This document shows positions 27,105 to 34,970 of a stretch of 54,738 nt of DNA, piece after piece. Source of the DNA: Streptomyces roseus (GTDB lineage: Bacteria; Actinomycetota; Actinomycetes; Streptomycetales; Streptomycetaceae); NCBI RefSeq assembly GCF_001044425.1, contig NZ_LFML01000075.1:1-54738 (forward strand), given 5' to 3'. The stretch's first letter is position 1. Every line of letters begins with the position of its first letter. The notes beneath the pieces are model-generated. The model made no database searches. It worked only from the letters and a program-made list of their open reading frames with translations, and was not told where the DNA came from. Position numbers and translations under genes: made by a program.

Positions 27105-27137
27105 CGTCAGGCCCGGACCGGACCTGACGGTGCGTCA
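27105..27137. promoter_or_regulatory. candidate operator upstream of the acyl-CoA dehydrogenase
   Basis: TGACG GTG CGTCA (27125-27137) is a perfect 5+5 inverted repeat. CGTCAGG (27105-27111) forms a second inverted pair with CCTGACG (27123-27129), 11 nt apart. They lie 32-64 nt before the GTG start. TetR-type regulators of acyl-CoA metabolism often bind such repeats. The regulator is not known. Confidence 0.45.
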
Positions 27138-27185
27138 AGATAGAGCAGGACGGGGGAAATGGACAGCGCGGGTCAGGCCGCGGCC

Positions 27186-28313
27186 TCAGCGGTCGAAGTC
27201 GATCTCCACGTCCCCGGTCACCGCGTGCGACTGGCAGGCCAGCACGAACCCGGCCTCCGTCTCCTCCGCCTCCAGCGCGAAGTTCCGGTCCATCCGGACC
27301 TCGCCCGCGACCAGGAACGCCCGGCACGTGCCGCAGACACCGCCCTTGCAGGCGTAGGGGGCGTCCGCGCGGTTGCGCAGCACGGCGTCCAGCAGGGACT
27401 CGCCGCCCTGGACCGGCCAGGTCCCGGAGCGGCCGTCGAGGCGGGCCGTGACCCGTACGCGGGACGGGGCCGCGGCGGGGGCCGGGGCGGCCGAGTCCTC
27501 TACGTGGAAGATCTCCTCGTGGATCCGGGTCCGTACGACGCCGAGCGCCCCCAGGGCCCGCTCCGCGCCCATGACCAGCCCGTACGGGCCGCACAGGTAC
27601 CAGCCCGTCACCTCCGCGACCGGCAGCAGCGCGGGCAGCAGGGCCTTCAGCCGCTCCTCGTCGAGCCGGCCGGACGGCAGCCCGGCCTCCTGCTCCTCGC
27701 GGGAGAGGACGGTCACCAGCTGGAACCGGTCCGGGAAGCGGTCCTTGAGGTCGGCGACCTCGTCCAGGAACATCGTCGACGCGGCCGTACGGTCGCTGCG
27801 GACCAGGCAGAACCGGGCGTCGGGCCGCTCCGCCAGCAGCGAGGCCGCGATCGACAGCACCGGGGTGATCCCGCTGCCGCCGACGATCGCCGCGTAGTGC
27901 CCACCGGCCGGGGCGGCGGCCGGCTCCAGGACGAACCGCCCGGCCGGGACCATCACGTCCAGCACGTCCCCGGCGGCGATCTCCTTGTGGGCGAACGTCG
28001 AGAACTCGCCGCCCTCCACCAGCCGCACACCCACCCGCAGGGCCGCCGGGCCCGGGCCCGCCGGGGCCGGGGCGGGCGAGCAGATCGAGTACGTGCGCCG
28101 GACCTCGGTGCCCTCGGGGGTGCGGCGGCGCAGCGTGAGGTGCTGGCCGGGGGCGTGCAGGTACTCGCCGCGCAGCTCCTCGGGGACGCGCAGGGTCAGC
28201 GCCACGGAGTCGTCGGTGAGCCGGTCGACCGCCGCCACCGTCAGCGGGTGGAAGGCGCCGTGGCGCGCGGGGCGCCCGGAGCCCGACGTGGGCGACGGCG
28301 TGGACGCGGCCAT
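27186..28313 (-). CDS. paaE: phenylacetyl-CoA epoxidase reductase subunit PaaE
   Basis: The product has 375 residues. FAD domain RTYSICSP (about 93-100) and NAD(P) domain with IVGGSGITPVLS are followed by a C-terminal plant-type [2Fe-2S] domain with Cys322, Cys327, Cys330 (CKGGVCGTC) and Cys360. It passes electrons from NADPH to the PaaA di-iron site for epoxidation of phenylacetyl-CoA. Its ATG directly follows the paaD stop (TAG then ATG), so it is the last gene of the coupled paaABCDE operon. Confidence 0.96.
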   Translation of the reverse strand: MAASTPSPTSGSGRPARHGAFHPLTVAAVDRLTDDSVALTLRVPEELRGEYLHAPGQHLTLRRRTPEGTEVRRTYSICSPAPAPAGPGPAALRVGVRLVEGGEFSTFAHKEIAAGDVLDVMVPAGRFVLEPAAAPAGGHYAAIVGGSGITPVLSIAASLLAERPDARFCLVRSDRTAASTMFLDEVADLKDRFPDRFQLVTVLSREEQEAGLPSGRLDEERLKALLPALLPVAEVTGWYLCGPYGLVMGAERALGALGVVRTRIHEEIFHVEDSAAPAPAAAPSRVRVTARLDGRSGTWPVQGGESLLDAVLRNRADAPYACKGGVCGTCRAFLVAGEVRMDRNFALEAEETEAGFVLACQSHAVTGDVEIDFDR

Positions 28314-28832
28314 CTACAACTCCTTGAAGTGGTCGAACGGTTCACGGCAGGCGGTGCAGCGGCGCAGCGCCTTGCACGCGGTGGACGAGAACCGGCTGAG
28401 CAGTTCGGTGTCGGTCGATCCGCAGTTCGGGCAGCGGACCGAGAGGGCCACCGGGACCGGTCCGCCGGCCGCGTGCGGGCGCGGCGGGGCGATGCCGAAC
28501 TCGGCCAGCTTGCGCCGCCCTTCGGCGCTGATGTCGTCGGTGGACCAGGCGGGGGCCAGGACGGTGCGCACCCGCACGTCCGGGATGCCGTGGCCGGTCA
28601 GGACCCGCTCGATGTCGGCGGACATCGCCTCGATGGCGGGGCAGCCGGTGTAGGTCGGGGTCAGGGTGACCTCGACGTGGCCGTCCTCGTACATCCGCAC
28701 CCCGCGCATCACGCCGAGCTCGGCGAGGCTGAGGACGGGCAGCTCGGGGTCGGGGACCGAGCCGGCGAGCTCGGCCAGCTCCGCCTCCAGGCGGGTCACG
28801 GCCTCGGCGGCCCCGGGGGCCTGCTCCGTCAC
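28314..28832 (-). CDS. paaD: phenylacetate degradation protein PaaD (SufT/MIP18-like)
   Basis: The product has 172 residues. GTG 28832 is chosen because it overlaps the paaC stop as GTGA; GTG 28835 is adjacent. The N-terminal DUF59/MIP18 domain includes YTGCPAIEAM. The C-terminal zinc- or iron-binding part has CPNC (134-137), Cys153 and CTAC (159-162). PaaD is needed for maturation of the epoxidase, probably by supplying Fe-S to PaaE, and is not part of the catalytic core. Confidence 0.95.
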   Translation of the reverse strand: MTEQAPGAAEAVTRLEAELAELAGSVPDPELPVLSLAELGVMRGVRMYEDGHVEVTLTPTYTGCPAIEAMSADIERVLTGHGIPDVRVRTVLAPAWSTDDISAEGRRKLAEFGIAPPRPHAAGGPVPVALSVRCPNCGSTDTELLSRFSSTACKALRRCTACREPFDHFKEL

Positions 28833-29569
28833 CACGACGCCCCCGGATGGCTGCGGTGCAGGTGCTGCATCTCGGCGAGCAGCCTGCCGAAGGACTCGGT
28901 GTGCAGGCCCTGGCGGCCCGCCCCGGCGGCCCAGGCGCCGGTGCGCGGGCCCTCGGGGAGTGCGAGCCCGGCCCGCTCCAGTACGCCGCCCACGGCGGCC
29001 AGCCAGCGGTCCTCCAGGGCGGCCCAGTCGACGCCCTCGATGCCTTCGACCGGCTGGAACATCTCGCCCGTGTACTTCCACAGCGCGTCCAGGGCGGTCC
29101 GCATGCGGGCGCGGCTCTCCTGCGTGCCGTCGCCGAGCCGCAGGGTCCACTGCTCGGCGTGGTCGCGGTGGTACGCGGTCTCCTTGACGGCCTTGGCCGC
29201 GAGCGGGGCGAACGGTCCGTCGCCGGCGGCCAGTTCCGTGTACAGCTCGTGCTGGTGGAAGGAGAAGTAGAGCTGGCGGGCGATGGTGTGGGCGAAGTCC
29301 CCGTTCGGCTGCTCGACCAGCTGGAGGTTGCGGAAGGACCGCTCCTCGCGCAGGAAGGCCAGCTCGTCCTCGTCGCCGGTCAGGGACAGCAGGACGCGGG
29401 CCTGCCCGAGCAGGTCGAGCGCGATGTTCGCGAGGGCGACCTCCTCCTCCAGGACGGGGGCGTGGCCCGCCCACTCGCCGAGGCGGTGGGAGAGGATCAG
29501 CGCGTCGTCCCCGAGGGAGAGGGCGGCGGGGCGAGAGACTGGGCTCTGCACGGCATCGGTGCTGCTCAC
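28829..29569 (-). CDS. paaC: phenylacetyl-CoA epoxidase subunit PaaC
   Basis: The product has 246 residues from GTG 29569, overlapping the paaB stop by 4 nt. A ferritin-like helical bundle is visible in DDALILSHRLGEW (21-33), EEEVALANIALDLLGQAR (41-58), NGDFAHTIARQ and KETAYHRDHAEQW. PaaC is the structural partner of PaaA and does not hold the catalytic di-iron centre itself. Confidence 0.95.
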   Translation of the reverse strand: MSSTDAVQSPVSRPAALSLGDDALILSHRLGEWAGHAPVLEEEVALANIALDLLGQARVLLSLTGDEDELAFLREERSFRNLQLVEQPNGDFAHTIARQLYFSFHQHELYTELAAGDGPFAPLAAKAVKETAYHRDHAEQWTLRLGDGTQESRARMRTALDALWKYTGEMFQPVEGIEGVDWAALEDRWLAAVGGVLERAGLALPEGPRTGAWAAGAGRQGLHTESFGRLLAEMQHLHRSHPGASW

Positions 29570-29850
29570 AGGTGGTGCACCCCCTCGGGGATCTCGTAGA
29601 AGGTCGGGTGCCGGTACGGCTTGTCGGCCGAGGCGGCGAAGAACGGGTCCCGCTCGTCCGGCGAGGAGGCGGTGATCTCGGCGGAGGGCACCACCCAGAT
29701 CGAGATGCCCTCGCCGCGTCGGGTGTAGAGGTCGCGGGCGTTGCGCAGGGCCATCTCCGCGTCGGGCGCGTGCAGGCTGCCCGCGTGCGTGTGCGAGAGG
29801 CCGCGGCGCGAGCGCACGAACACCTCCCACAGTGGCCAGTTCTGCGTCAT
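29566..29850 (-). CDS. paaB: phenylacetyl-CoA epoxidase subunit PaaB
   Basis: The product has 94 residues from ATG 29850, which overlaps the paaA stop (ATGA). Family signature: WPLWEVFVRSRRGLSHTHAGSLHA followed by DAEMALRNARDLYTRR and SIWVVPS, written here in parts. This small subunit bridges PaaAC heterodimers in the epoxidase complex. Confidence 0.96.
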   Translation of the reverse strand: MTQNWPLWEVFVRSRRGLSHTHAGSLHAPDAEMALRNARDLYTRRGEGISIWVVPSAEITASSPDERDPFFAASADKPYRHPTFYEIPEGVHHL

Positions 29851-30878
29851 ACCCCTGCCTCCTCGTTCGTCGCCGTGTTCTGTACGGCGTGCTGTGCGCT
29901 GTGCTTCCGCGCATACGCCGCGGCCGCCTCGCGGACCCAGGCGCCTTCCTCGTGCGCCCGGCGCCGCCGGCCGATCCGCTCTTCGTTGCAGGGGCCGTTG
30001 CCCTTGAGCACGTCCCAGAATTCGGCCCAGTCGATCGCGCCGAAGTCGTGGTGCCCGCGCTCCTCGTTCCACTTCAGGTCGGGGTCGGGCAGGGTCAGGC
30101 CCAGCGCCTCGGCCTGCGGGACGGCGATGTCGACGAAGCGCTGGCGCAGCTCGTCATTGGAGTGCCGCTTGATCCGCCAGGCCATGGACTGCGCGGAGTG
30201 CGCCGATTCGTCGTCCGGCGGGCCGAACATCATCAGCGAGGGCCACCACCAGCGGTCCACGGCGTCCTGGGCCATCGCGTGCTGCGCCTCGGTGCCCTTG
30301 GACAGGGCCATGAGGAGCTCGAAGCCCTGGCGCTGGTGGAAGGACTCCTCCTTGCAGATCCGGACCATCGCGCGGGCGTACGGCCCGTAGGAGCAGCGGC
30401 AGATCGGCACCTGGTTGGTGATCGCCGCGCCGTCCACCAGCCACCCGATCGCGCCGACATCGGCCCAGGTCAGGGTGGGGTAGTTGAAGATCGAGGAGTA
30501 CTTCTGCTTGCCGGAGTGGAGCTTGTCGAGCAGCTCGTCGCGGCTGGTGCCGAGGGTCTCGGCGGCGCTGTACAGGTAGAGGCCGTGCCCGGCCTCGTCC
30601 TGGACCTTGGCCATGAGGATCGCCTTGCGGCGCAGCGAGGGCGCGCGGGTGATCCAGTTGGCCTCGGGCTGCATGCCGATGATCTCGGAGTGGGCGTGCT
30701 GGGCCATCTGGCGTACGAGCGAGGCGCGGTACGCCTCGGGCATCCAGTCGCGCGGCTCGACGCGCTCGTCGGCCGCCACGGCGGCGTCGAAGGCTGCCGC
30801 GAGCTGGGCTCCGAGGTCAGCCCCGAGGTCAGCCCCGAGGCCTGAGTCCTGCCCCGTCTCCGGGGTCACTGCCACCAT
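29847..30878 (-). CDS. paaA: phenylacetyl-CoA epoxidase catalytic subunit PaaA
   Basis: The product has 343 residues from ATG 30878. The di-iron ligand motifs are Glu95-x2-His98 (QDEAGHGLY) and Glu178-x2-His181 (KEESFHQRQ). It inserts one oxygen atom of O2 into the aromatic ring of phenylacetyl-CoA to give the 1,2-epoxide, the first ring-attack step of the aerobic hybrid pathway. The N-terminal GLGADLGADLGA is encoded by a short 12-bp tandem duplication (about 30,811-30,841). It heads the operon; the TetR-type palindrome is 34 nt upstream. Confidence 0.97.
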   Translation of the reverse strand: MVAVTPETGQDSGLGADLGADLGAQLAAAFDAAVAADERVEPRDWMPEAYRASLVRQMAQHAHSEIIGMQPEANWITRAPSLRRKAILMAKVQDEAGHGLYLYSAAETLGTSRDELLDKLHSGKQKYSSIFNYPTLTWADVGAIGWLVDGAAITNQVPICRCSYGPYARAMVRICKEESFHQRQGFELLMALSKGTEAQHAMAQDAVDRWWWPSLMMFGPPDDESAHSAQSMAWRIKRHSNDELRQRFVDIAVPQAEALGLTLPDPDLKWNEERGHHDFGAIDWAEFWDVLKGNGPCNEERIGRRRRAHEEGAWVREAAAAYARKHSAQHAVQNTATNEEAGV

Positions 30879-30911
30879 CCCGGCCCCCTGCCAGAGATTG
30901 TTGACCGCCCG

Positions 30912-30929
30912 ACCGACCGATCGTTCGGT
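30912..30929. promoter_or_regulatory. putative PaaR (TetR) operator upstream of paaA
   Basis: The 18-bp imperfect palindrome ACCGACCGATCGTTCGGT has one mismatched pair. Its reverse complement equals the paaN/paaH site at 36752-36769 except for the last base. Its position just in front of the paaA start fits repression. The binding protein is inferred to be the TetR regulator at 38,386-38,976. Confidence 0.72.
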
Positions 30930-31013
30930 TCGTACTCTTCAATGGTGGGACGGCGGCCCGTAGGGTGTCAACCTCTGAGGTCGACCCTGTGGACACCGGA
31001 TGATCGGGGCGGG

Positions 31014-31829
31014 ATGGAATCGAACGAGCGCGAGCCCGCGGAAGCATCCGTTCCCGCCGGTCCGCCGGTCGATCCGCCGGCCAACCCGCCGAGCGAGCCG
31101 CCGACCGGTCAGCCGGCCGTTCAGCCGGCCGCCGCGGCGGCCGTCCCCGCGGCCCGTACGCCGGCGGATCCCCCGGTCGGGCCGCCCGCCGACCCGGGGC
31201 GGCCACCCCGGGCTCCCGGGATCGCGGGCCTGTCCGCCCCGTACCGGGTCCTCGCGGCCCTCGCGCTGGCTGCCGTGGGCCTCGCCGCCTGCGGGCACCT
31301 GGCGCTGGTCTTCCTGCACGTCGCACCGTCCAACACGGTGAGCAAGCAGCACGCCCGGACGGTCGACGACTGGATCTACCCCGAGTTCGAGCAGAACTGG
31401 AAGCTCTTCGCCCCCAACCCGCTCCAGCAGAACATCGCGGTGCAGGCGCGGGCCGAGGTCCGTCCCGCCCTCGGCGGCGAGCCGGTGACCGTCGGCTGGC
31501 GCGACCTGTCGGCCGAGGACGGCGCCGCCATCCGGCACGGCCTGCTGCCGAGCCACACCCGGCAGAACGAGCTGCGCCGGGCCTGGGACTTCTTCACCGG
31601 CTCGCACGACGAGGACAACAAGCCGATCGGCGAGCGCGGCGAACTGTCGGAGCAGTACCTGCGCCGGATCGCCCTGGCCCGGCTCGGCCGGGACGCGGCC
31701 GGCGGGCGGGGCGAGATCGTACGGATCCAGCTGCGCTCGACGACGCGGGCGGTGCCGGCGCCGCCGTGGAGCGAAGAGAAGACCGACACCCAGACGTACT
31801 ACCGGGAGCTGCCGTGGTGGACGGTGTGA
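31014..31829 (+). CDS. DUF5819 family membrane protein
   Basis: The product has 271 residues from ATG 31014. Residues 1-70 are an extremely Pro/Ala-rich cytoplasmic stretch. One membrane helix (about 80-103) precedes the DUF5819 domain with DDWIYPEFEQNWKLFAPNP (in parts), QNIAVQARAEVR and GWRDLSAEDGAAI. The domain would face the outside. DUF5819 genes in actinobacteria are regularly followed by an HTTM gene, as here with a 4-nt overlap, so the two products probably act together. Biochemistry unknown. Confidence 0.88.
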   Translation: MESNEREPAEASVPAGPPVDPPANPPSEPPTGQPAVQPAAAAAVPAARTPADPPVGPPADPGRPPRAPGIAGLSAPYRVLAALALAAVGLAACGHLALVFLHVAPSNTVSKQHARTVDDWIYPEFEQNWKLFAPNPLQQNIAVQARAEVRPALGGEPVTVGWRDLSAEDGAAIRHGLLPSHTRQNELRRAWDFFTGSHDEDNKPIGERGELSEQYLRRIALARLGRDAAGGRGEIVRIQLRSTTRAVPAPPWSEEKTDTQTYYRELPWWTV

Positions 31830-33019
31830 GACGGGCTCCGGCGGCCGGGCGGGCGCTCGCGCGGGCGCGGGCCGCCGCGGGCCGGGCGGTGGCGCGGGTC
31901 AGCGGGCGGGCGCTGGGCCCGTACCAGAGCGCCGTCGTCCGGATCGGCTTCTCGGCGACCTGGCTGTTCTTCCTGCTGCGGGAGTTCCCTCACCGCGCGG
32001 AGCTCTACGGGCCGGACGGGCCCTGGAGCTTCGCCCTGGCGGAGCGGCTGATCGCCTCGAACCACGCCTTCTCGGTGCTGATGTGGTCGGACTCGGGGCT
32101 CTGGTTCGAGACGGTCTACGCGCTCTCGGTGGCGTCGGCCCTGCTGCTGATGCTGGGCTGGCGGACCCGCGCGAGCTCCGCGGTGTTCATGGTGGGCGTC
32201 CTGTCGCTGCAGAACCGCAGCGTGTTCATGGGCGACGGCGGGGACAACGTCATCCACCTGATGGCGATCTACCTGGTGCTGACCCGGTGCGCGCAGGTGT
32301 GGTCGCTCGACGCGCGGCGCGCGCGGCTGCGGGGCTCGGCCTCGGCGGGGGCGGCCGGACCGGTGCTGTGGGGCGTGCTGGGCGCGGTGTTCGCGTACGG
32401 GGCGGTGACGGACCGGTTCGGATACGGCTGGCTGGCGGCCTTCGCGGCGCTGTGGGTCGTGTGCGCGGTGTGGTGGATGGCGGACCGGTACGAGCCGGAG
32501 GGCGAGGGGCGGGCCGCCCTGGACGTCCTGGCCAACCTGGTGCACAACGCGGGGCTGCTGGTGATCATGGCGGAGGTCTGCCTGATCTACGCGACGGCCG
32601 GCTGGTACAAGATCCAGGGCTCGCGGTGGCAGGACGGGACCGCGCTGTACTACCCGCTCGGCCTGGACTACTTCACCCCGTGGCCGGGGCTGTCGGGGGT
32701 GCTGGCGGGGAGCGGGACGATGGTGATGCTGCTGTCGTACGGGACGGTGGCGGTGCAGGTCGCCTTTCCGTTCACGGTGTTCAACCGGCGGATCAAGAAC
32801 GTGCTGCTGGCGCTGATGATGCTGGAGCACGCGGGGATCGCGGTGCTGCTGGGGCTGCCGTTCTTCTCCATGGCGATGATCGCGGCCGACGCGGTGTTCC
32901 TGCCGACGCCCTTCCTCCTGTGGCTGGGCGCCAGGGCCGCCGGCGGGGTGCGCAGGGTGCGCGGGGTGCTTCCCCCGGCGAAGGCGGGCCCGGTCCGGCC
33001 CGTACGCTCGGCGGTATGA
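31826..33019 (+). CDS. HTTM domain polytopic membrane protein
   Basis: The product has 397 residues from GTG 31826 (GTGA overlap with the DUF5819 stop); GTG 31814 or 31817 are alternatives. It has roughly eight to nine membrane helices. The HTTM pattern known from the membrane part of vitamin-K-dependent gamma-carboxylase is visible: ALGPYQSAVVRIGFSATW, the NRSVFMGDGGDNVIHLMAIYL block, and a late AGWYKIQGSRWQDGTALYYPL segment. The C-terminal carboxylase part is absent. Stand-alone HTTM proteins have no established activity; a membrane-bound quinone/vitamin-K-linked or lipid role has been proposed for the fold. Confidence 0.88.
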   Translation: MRRAPAAGRALARARAAAGRAVARVSGRALGPYQSAVVRIGFSATWLFFLLREFPHRAELYGPDGPWSFALAERLIASNHAFSVLMWSDSGLWFETVYALSVASALLLMLGWRTRASSAVFMVGVLSLQNRSVFMGDGGDNVIHLMAIYLVLTRCAQVWSLDARRARLRGSASAGAAGPVLWGVLGAVFAYGAVTDRFGYGWLAAFAALWVVCAVWWMADRYEPEGEGRAALDVLANLVHNAGLLVIMAEVCLIYATAGWYKIQGSRWQDGTALYYPLGLDYFTPWPGLSGVLAGSGTMVMLLSYGTVAVQVAFPFTVFNRRIKNVLLALMMLEHAGIAVLLGLPFFSMAMIAADAVFLPTPFLLWLGARAAGGVRRVRGVLPPAKAGPVRPVRSAV

Positions 33020-33786
33020 CTGAGTTGCACGGGAGCGCCGACGACATCGCGCAGCAGTGGCGGGAGGCCGTCGGGCGGGGGGACCTCGTGCTGCTCGACG
33101 GGTTCCACGCGCTGAAGCACGCCCTGCGGTTCGGGGCGGACGTGCGGCTGGCCGTGGCCGAGGATCCCGAGGGCGTACGGGCGCTGGCCGCCGAGCTGGC
33201 TCCGGACGTCGCGGCGCAGGTGGGGCGGCTGGTGCGCGGGGGAGGCCTGCGGGAGCTCGTGGCGCGCGTGCATCCCACCGGGGTCGCCGCGCTGGCCCTG
33301 CGGCCCGACCGGGCCGAGGGGCGGGCCCGGCTCGACCGGCAGCCGCGCACCGCGCCCGTCGTCGTGCTCGACAACCCCCGCAACCTCGGCAACGTCGGCG
33401 CCGTCGTACGGCTCGCGGCGGGCTTCGGCGCCACCGGCGTCGTCACCCGCGGCGACCTCGACCCCTGGCACCCCAACGTGGTCCGGGCCGGAGCGGGCCT
33501 GCACTACGCCACCACCGTGGACCGGGTCGGCATCGACACCCTGCCCGCCGGGCCCCTGTACGCGCTCGACCCGGAGGGACAGGACATCCGCTCCCTCACG
33601 CTGCCGGACGACGCCCTGCTGGCCTTCGGCTCGGAGCGCCACGGCATCTCACCCGAGCTGCGCGAGCGGGCCGACCACCTGGTCGCGCTCCCGATGCGCC
33701 CGCAGGTCTCCAGCTACAACCTGGCCACCAGCGTGGCCATGACCCTCTTCCACTGGGGCGGCCCGAGGGTCACGCCTCGAGACTGA
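33016..33786 (+). CDS. TrmH/SpoU family RNA 2'-O-methyltransferase
   Basis: The product has 256 residues from ATG 33016, overlapping the HTTM stop (ATGA). SPOUT motifs: 1 = DNPRNLGNVGAVVR (119-132), 2 = FGSERHGIS (204-212), 3 = LPMRPQVSSYNLATSVAMTL (225-244). These build the knotted AdoMet site. An N-terminal L30e-like RNA-binding region covers about 1-105. It is predicted to methylate a ribose 2'-OH in tRNA or rRNA; the target nucleotide is unknown. Its end overlaps the convergent MerR-fusion gene by 17 nt. Confidence 0.93.
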   Translation: MTELHGSADDIAQQWREAVGRGDLVLLDGFHALKHALRFGADVRLAVAEDPEGVRALAAELAPDVAAQVGRLVRGGGLRELVARVHPTGVAALALRPDRAEGRARLDRQPRTAPVVVLDNPRNLGNVGAVVRLAAGFGATGVVTRGDLDPWHPNVVRAGAGLHYATTVDRVGIDTLPAGPLYALDPEGQDIRSLTLPDDALLAFGSERHGISPELRERADHLVALPMRPQVSSYNLATSVAMTLFHWGGPRVTPRD

Positions 33787-34873
33787 CCGGCATCAGCAGG
33801 GAGAAGGCGTCCTCGACGTCGGGGCGCAGGAGGACGAGCGGGGCCTTGGGGCCGATGTACTCCAGGAGCAGTTCCTCCCCGGCGGCGAGCGCGTCGAGCA
33901 GGTAGGCGGGGTTGACCCCCACCCGGTCCCCCGCGCAGTCCTCGTCGCCGACGGTCACCGTGTCCGTCAGGACCAGGACGCACACCTCGGCCTCCTGCCC
34001 GCCGAGGGCCCGCCGCAGGGCGGGCACGTCCAGCGGGAGCCGGCGTCCCTCGGGCAGCAGGGTCAGGCGGCGGTAGTCGGGGAAGTCCTCGCCGAGGCTC
34101 TGCCCGGCGACCTGGCGGCCCTGGGTCTCCAGCTCCACCCTGCCCCCGTCCACGGTCAGGCGGGCCGGGGCGCCGTCGGTCAGCAGGGCGCGCATCGCGT
34201 CCGCGAGCGGGAGGGGCACGGTCACCTGGACCCGGCCGCCCCCGCCGTGGCCGGCCGGGTCGCAAGCGCTGTCGGAAGTGCTGTCGGACGCGGTGGCAGC
34301 AGCGCCGTCGGCCGGGGTGGCGGCACCGGTGGCGGAGGTCCGGGCGACGGCCATCCGGTAGCGGTCCGTTGCCACGAGGTGCAGGGCGTCGCCCTCGATG
34401 TCGAAGTGGATCCCGCCGAGCACCGGCAGCTCCGGGTCGGTTCCGGCGGCGTACCGGACGGCGTCCAGGGCGGCCGCGAGCCCCGCGCCCGGCAGGGTCA
34501 GTCGGGCGGTGGCGGTGGCGGTGGTCATGGAGGTCTCCTTGTGTCCGAGTAGGGCTCGTACCGCGGAGAGTTCCTCGCGCGCCTCGGCCAGCCCGCTTTC
34601 GAGCCGGCGCAGATGCCCGTCGAGCAGCCGGGGCACCAGGCCGGTGTCCCCGCCCGCCCAGCCGGCCAGCACCAGCCGGATGTCCGCGAGCGGCATCCCC
34701 GAGCGGCGCAGCCGCGCCAGCAGCCGGGCCTCGCCGAGCTGCTCGGGGGCGTACCAGCGGTACCCGGTCGCCGGATCCACCCACGCCGGTACGAGGACGC
34801 CCGCGCGGTCGTAGAACCGCAGGGCGCTCACCCCGAGCCCGCTGTCGCGGCCCATCTCGCCGATGCTGCGCAT
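33770..34873 (-). CDS. MerR family regulator fused to a DNA polymerase III beta-clamp-like domain
   Basis: The product has 367 residues from ATG 34873 (GGAGAG 4-5 nt upstream). Residues 1-110 are a MerR-type winged HTH (IGEMGRDSGLGVSALRFYDRAG, DPATGYRWYAPEQL) with a coiled dimerisation helix. Residues 122-367 resemble domains of the sliding clamp DnaN: LPVLGGIHFDIEGDALHLVATDRYRMAVA is recognisable. An Ala/Ser insert (180-205), VTVPLPLADAMRALL and GEDFPDYRRL follow. Clamps normally have three such domains; about two fit here. It could let a DNA-bound regulator contact replication factors, or the clamp fold may be a ligand-binding module. The MerR effector is unknown. Confidence 0.85.
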   Translation of the reverse strand: MRSIGEMGRDSGLGVSALRFYDRAGVLVPAWVDPATGYRWYAPEQLGEARLLARLRRSGMPLADIRLVLAGWAGGDTGLVPRLLDGHLRRLESGLAEAREELSAVRALLGHKETSMTTATATARLTLPGAGLAAALDAVRYAAGTDPELPVLGGIHFDIEGDALHLVATDRYRMAVARTSATGAATPADGAAATASDSTSDSACDPAGHGGGGRVQVTVPLPLADAMRALLTDGAPARLTVDGGRVELETQGRQVAGQSLGEDFPDYRRLTLLPEGRRLPLDVPALRRALGGQEAEVCVLVLTDTVTVGDEDCAGDRVGVNPAYLLDALAAGEELLLEYIGPKAPLVLLRPDVEDAFSLLMPVSLEA

Positions 34874-34923
34874 GTCGCTCTCCACACCCCCGACTCTGGG
34901 ACCTCCACCAGGTCGAGGGTCAA

Positions 34924-34959
34924 GCGGCGGGCCCGGCGCCGCCGCGCCGGGCCCGCCGC
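34924..34959. terminator. strong hairpin after paaN
   Basis: A 16-bp perfect GC-rich stem (34924-34939 with 34944-34959) has a 4-nt loop. It lies 12 nt past the paaN stop on the minus strand and before the MerR fusion gene start. Confidence 0.75.
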
Positions 34960-34970
34960 CTGCGTGGCCC

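Noticed and set aside
30811..30841. 12-bp tandem duplication in the start of paaA as a regulatory repeat
   Set aside because: It is inside the coding frame and only extends a flexible N terminus (GLGADLGADLGA); treated as a neutral expansion.
30988..30996. TGTGGACAC as a DnaA box before the DUF5819 gene
   Set aside because: One mismatch to the Streptomyces consensus and no neighbouring boxes.
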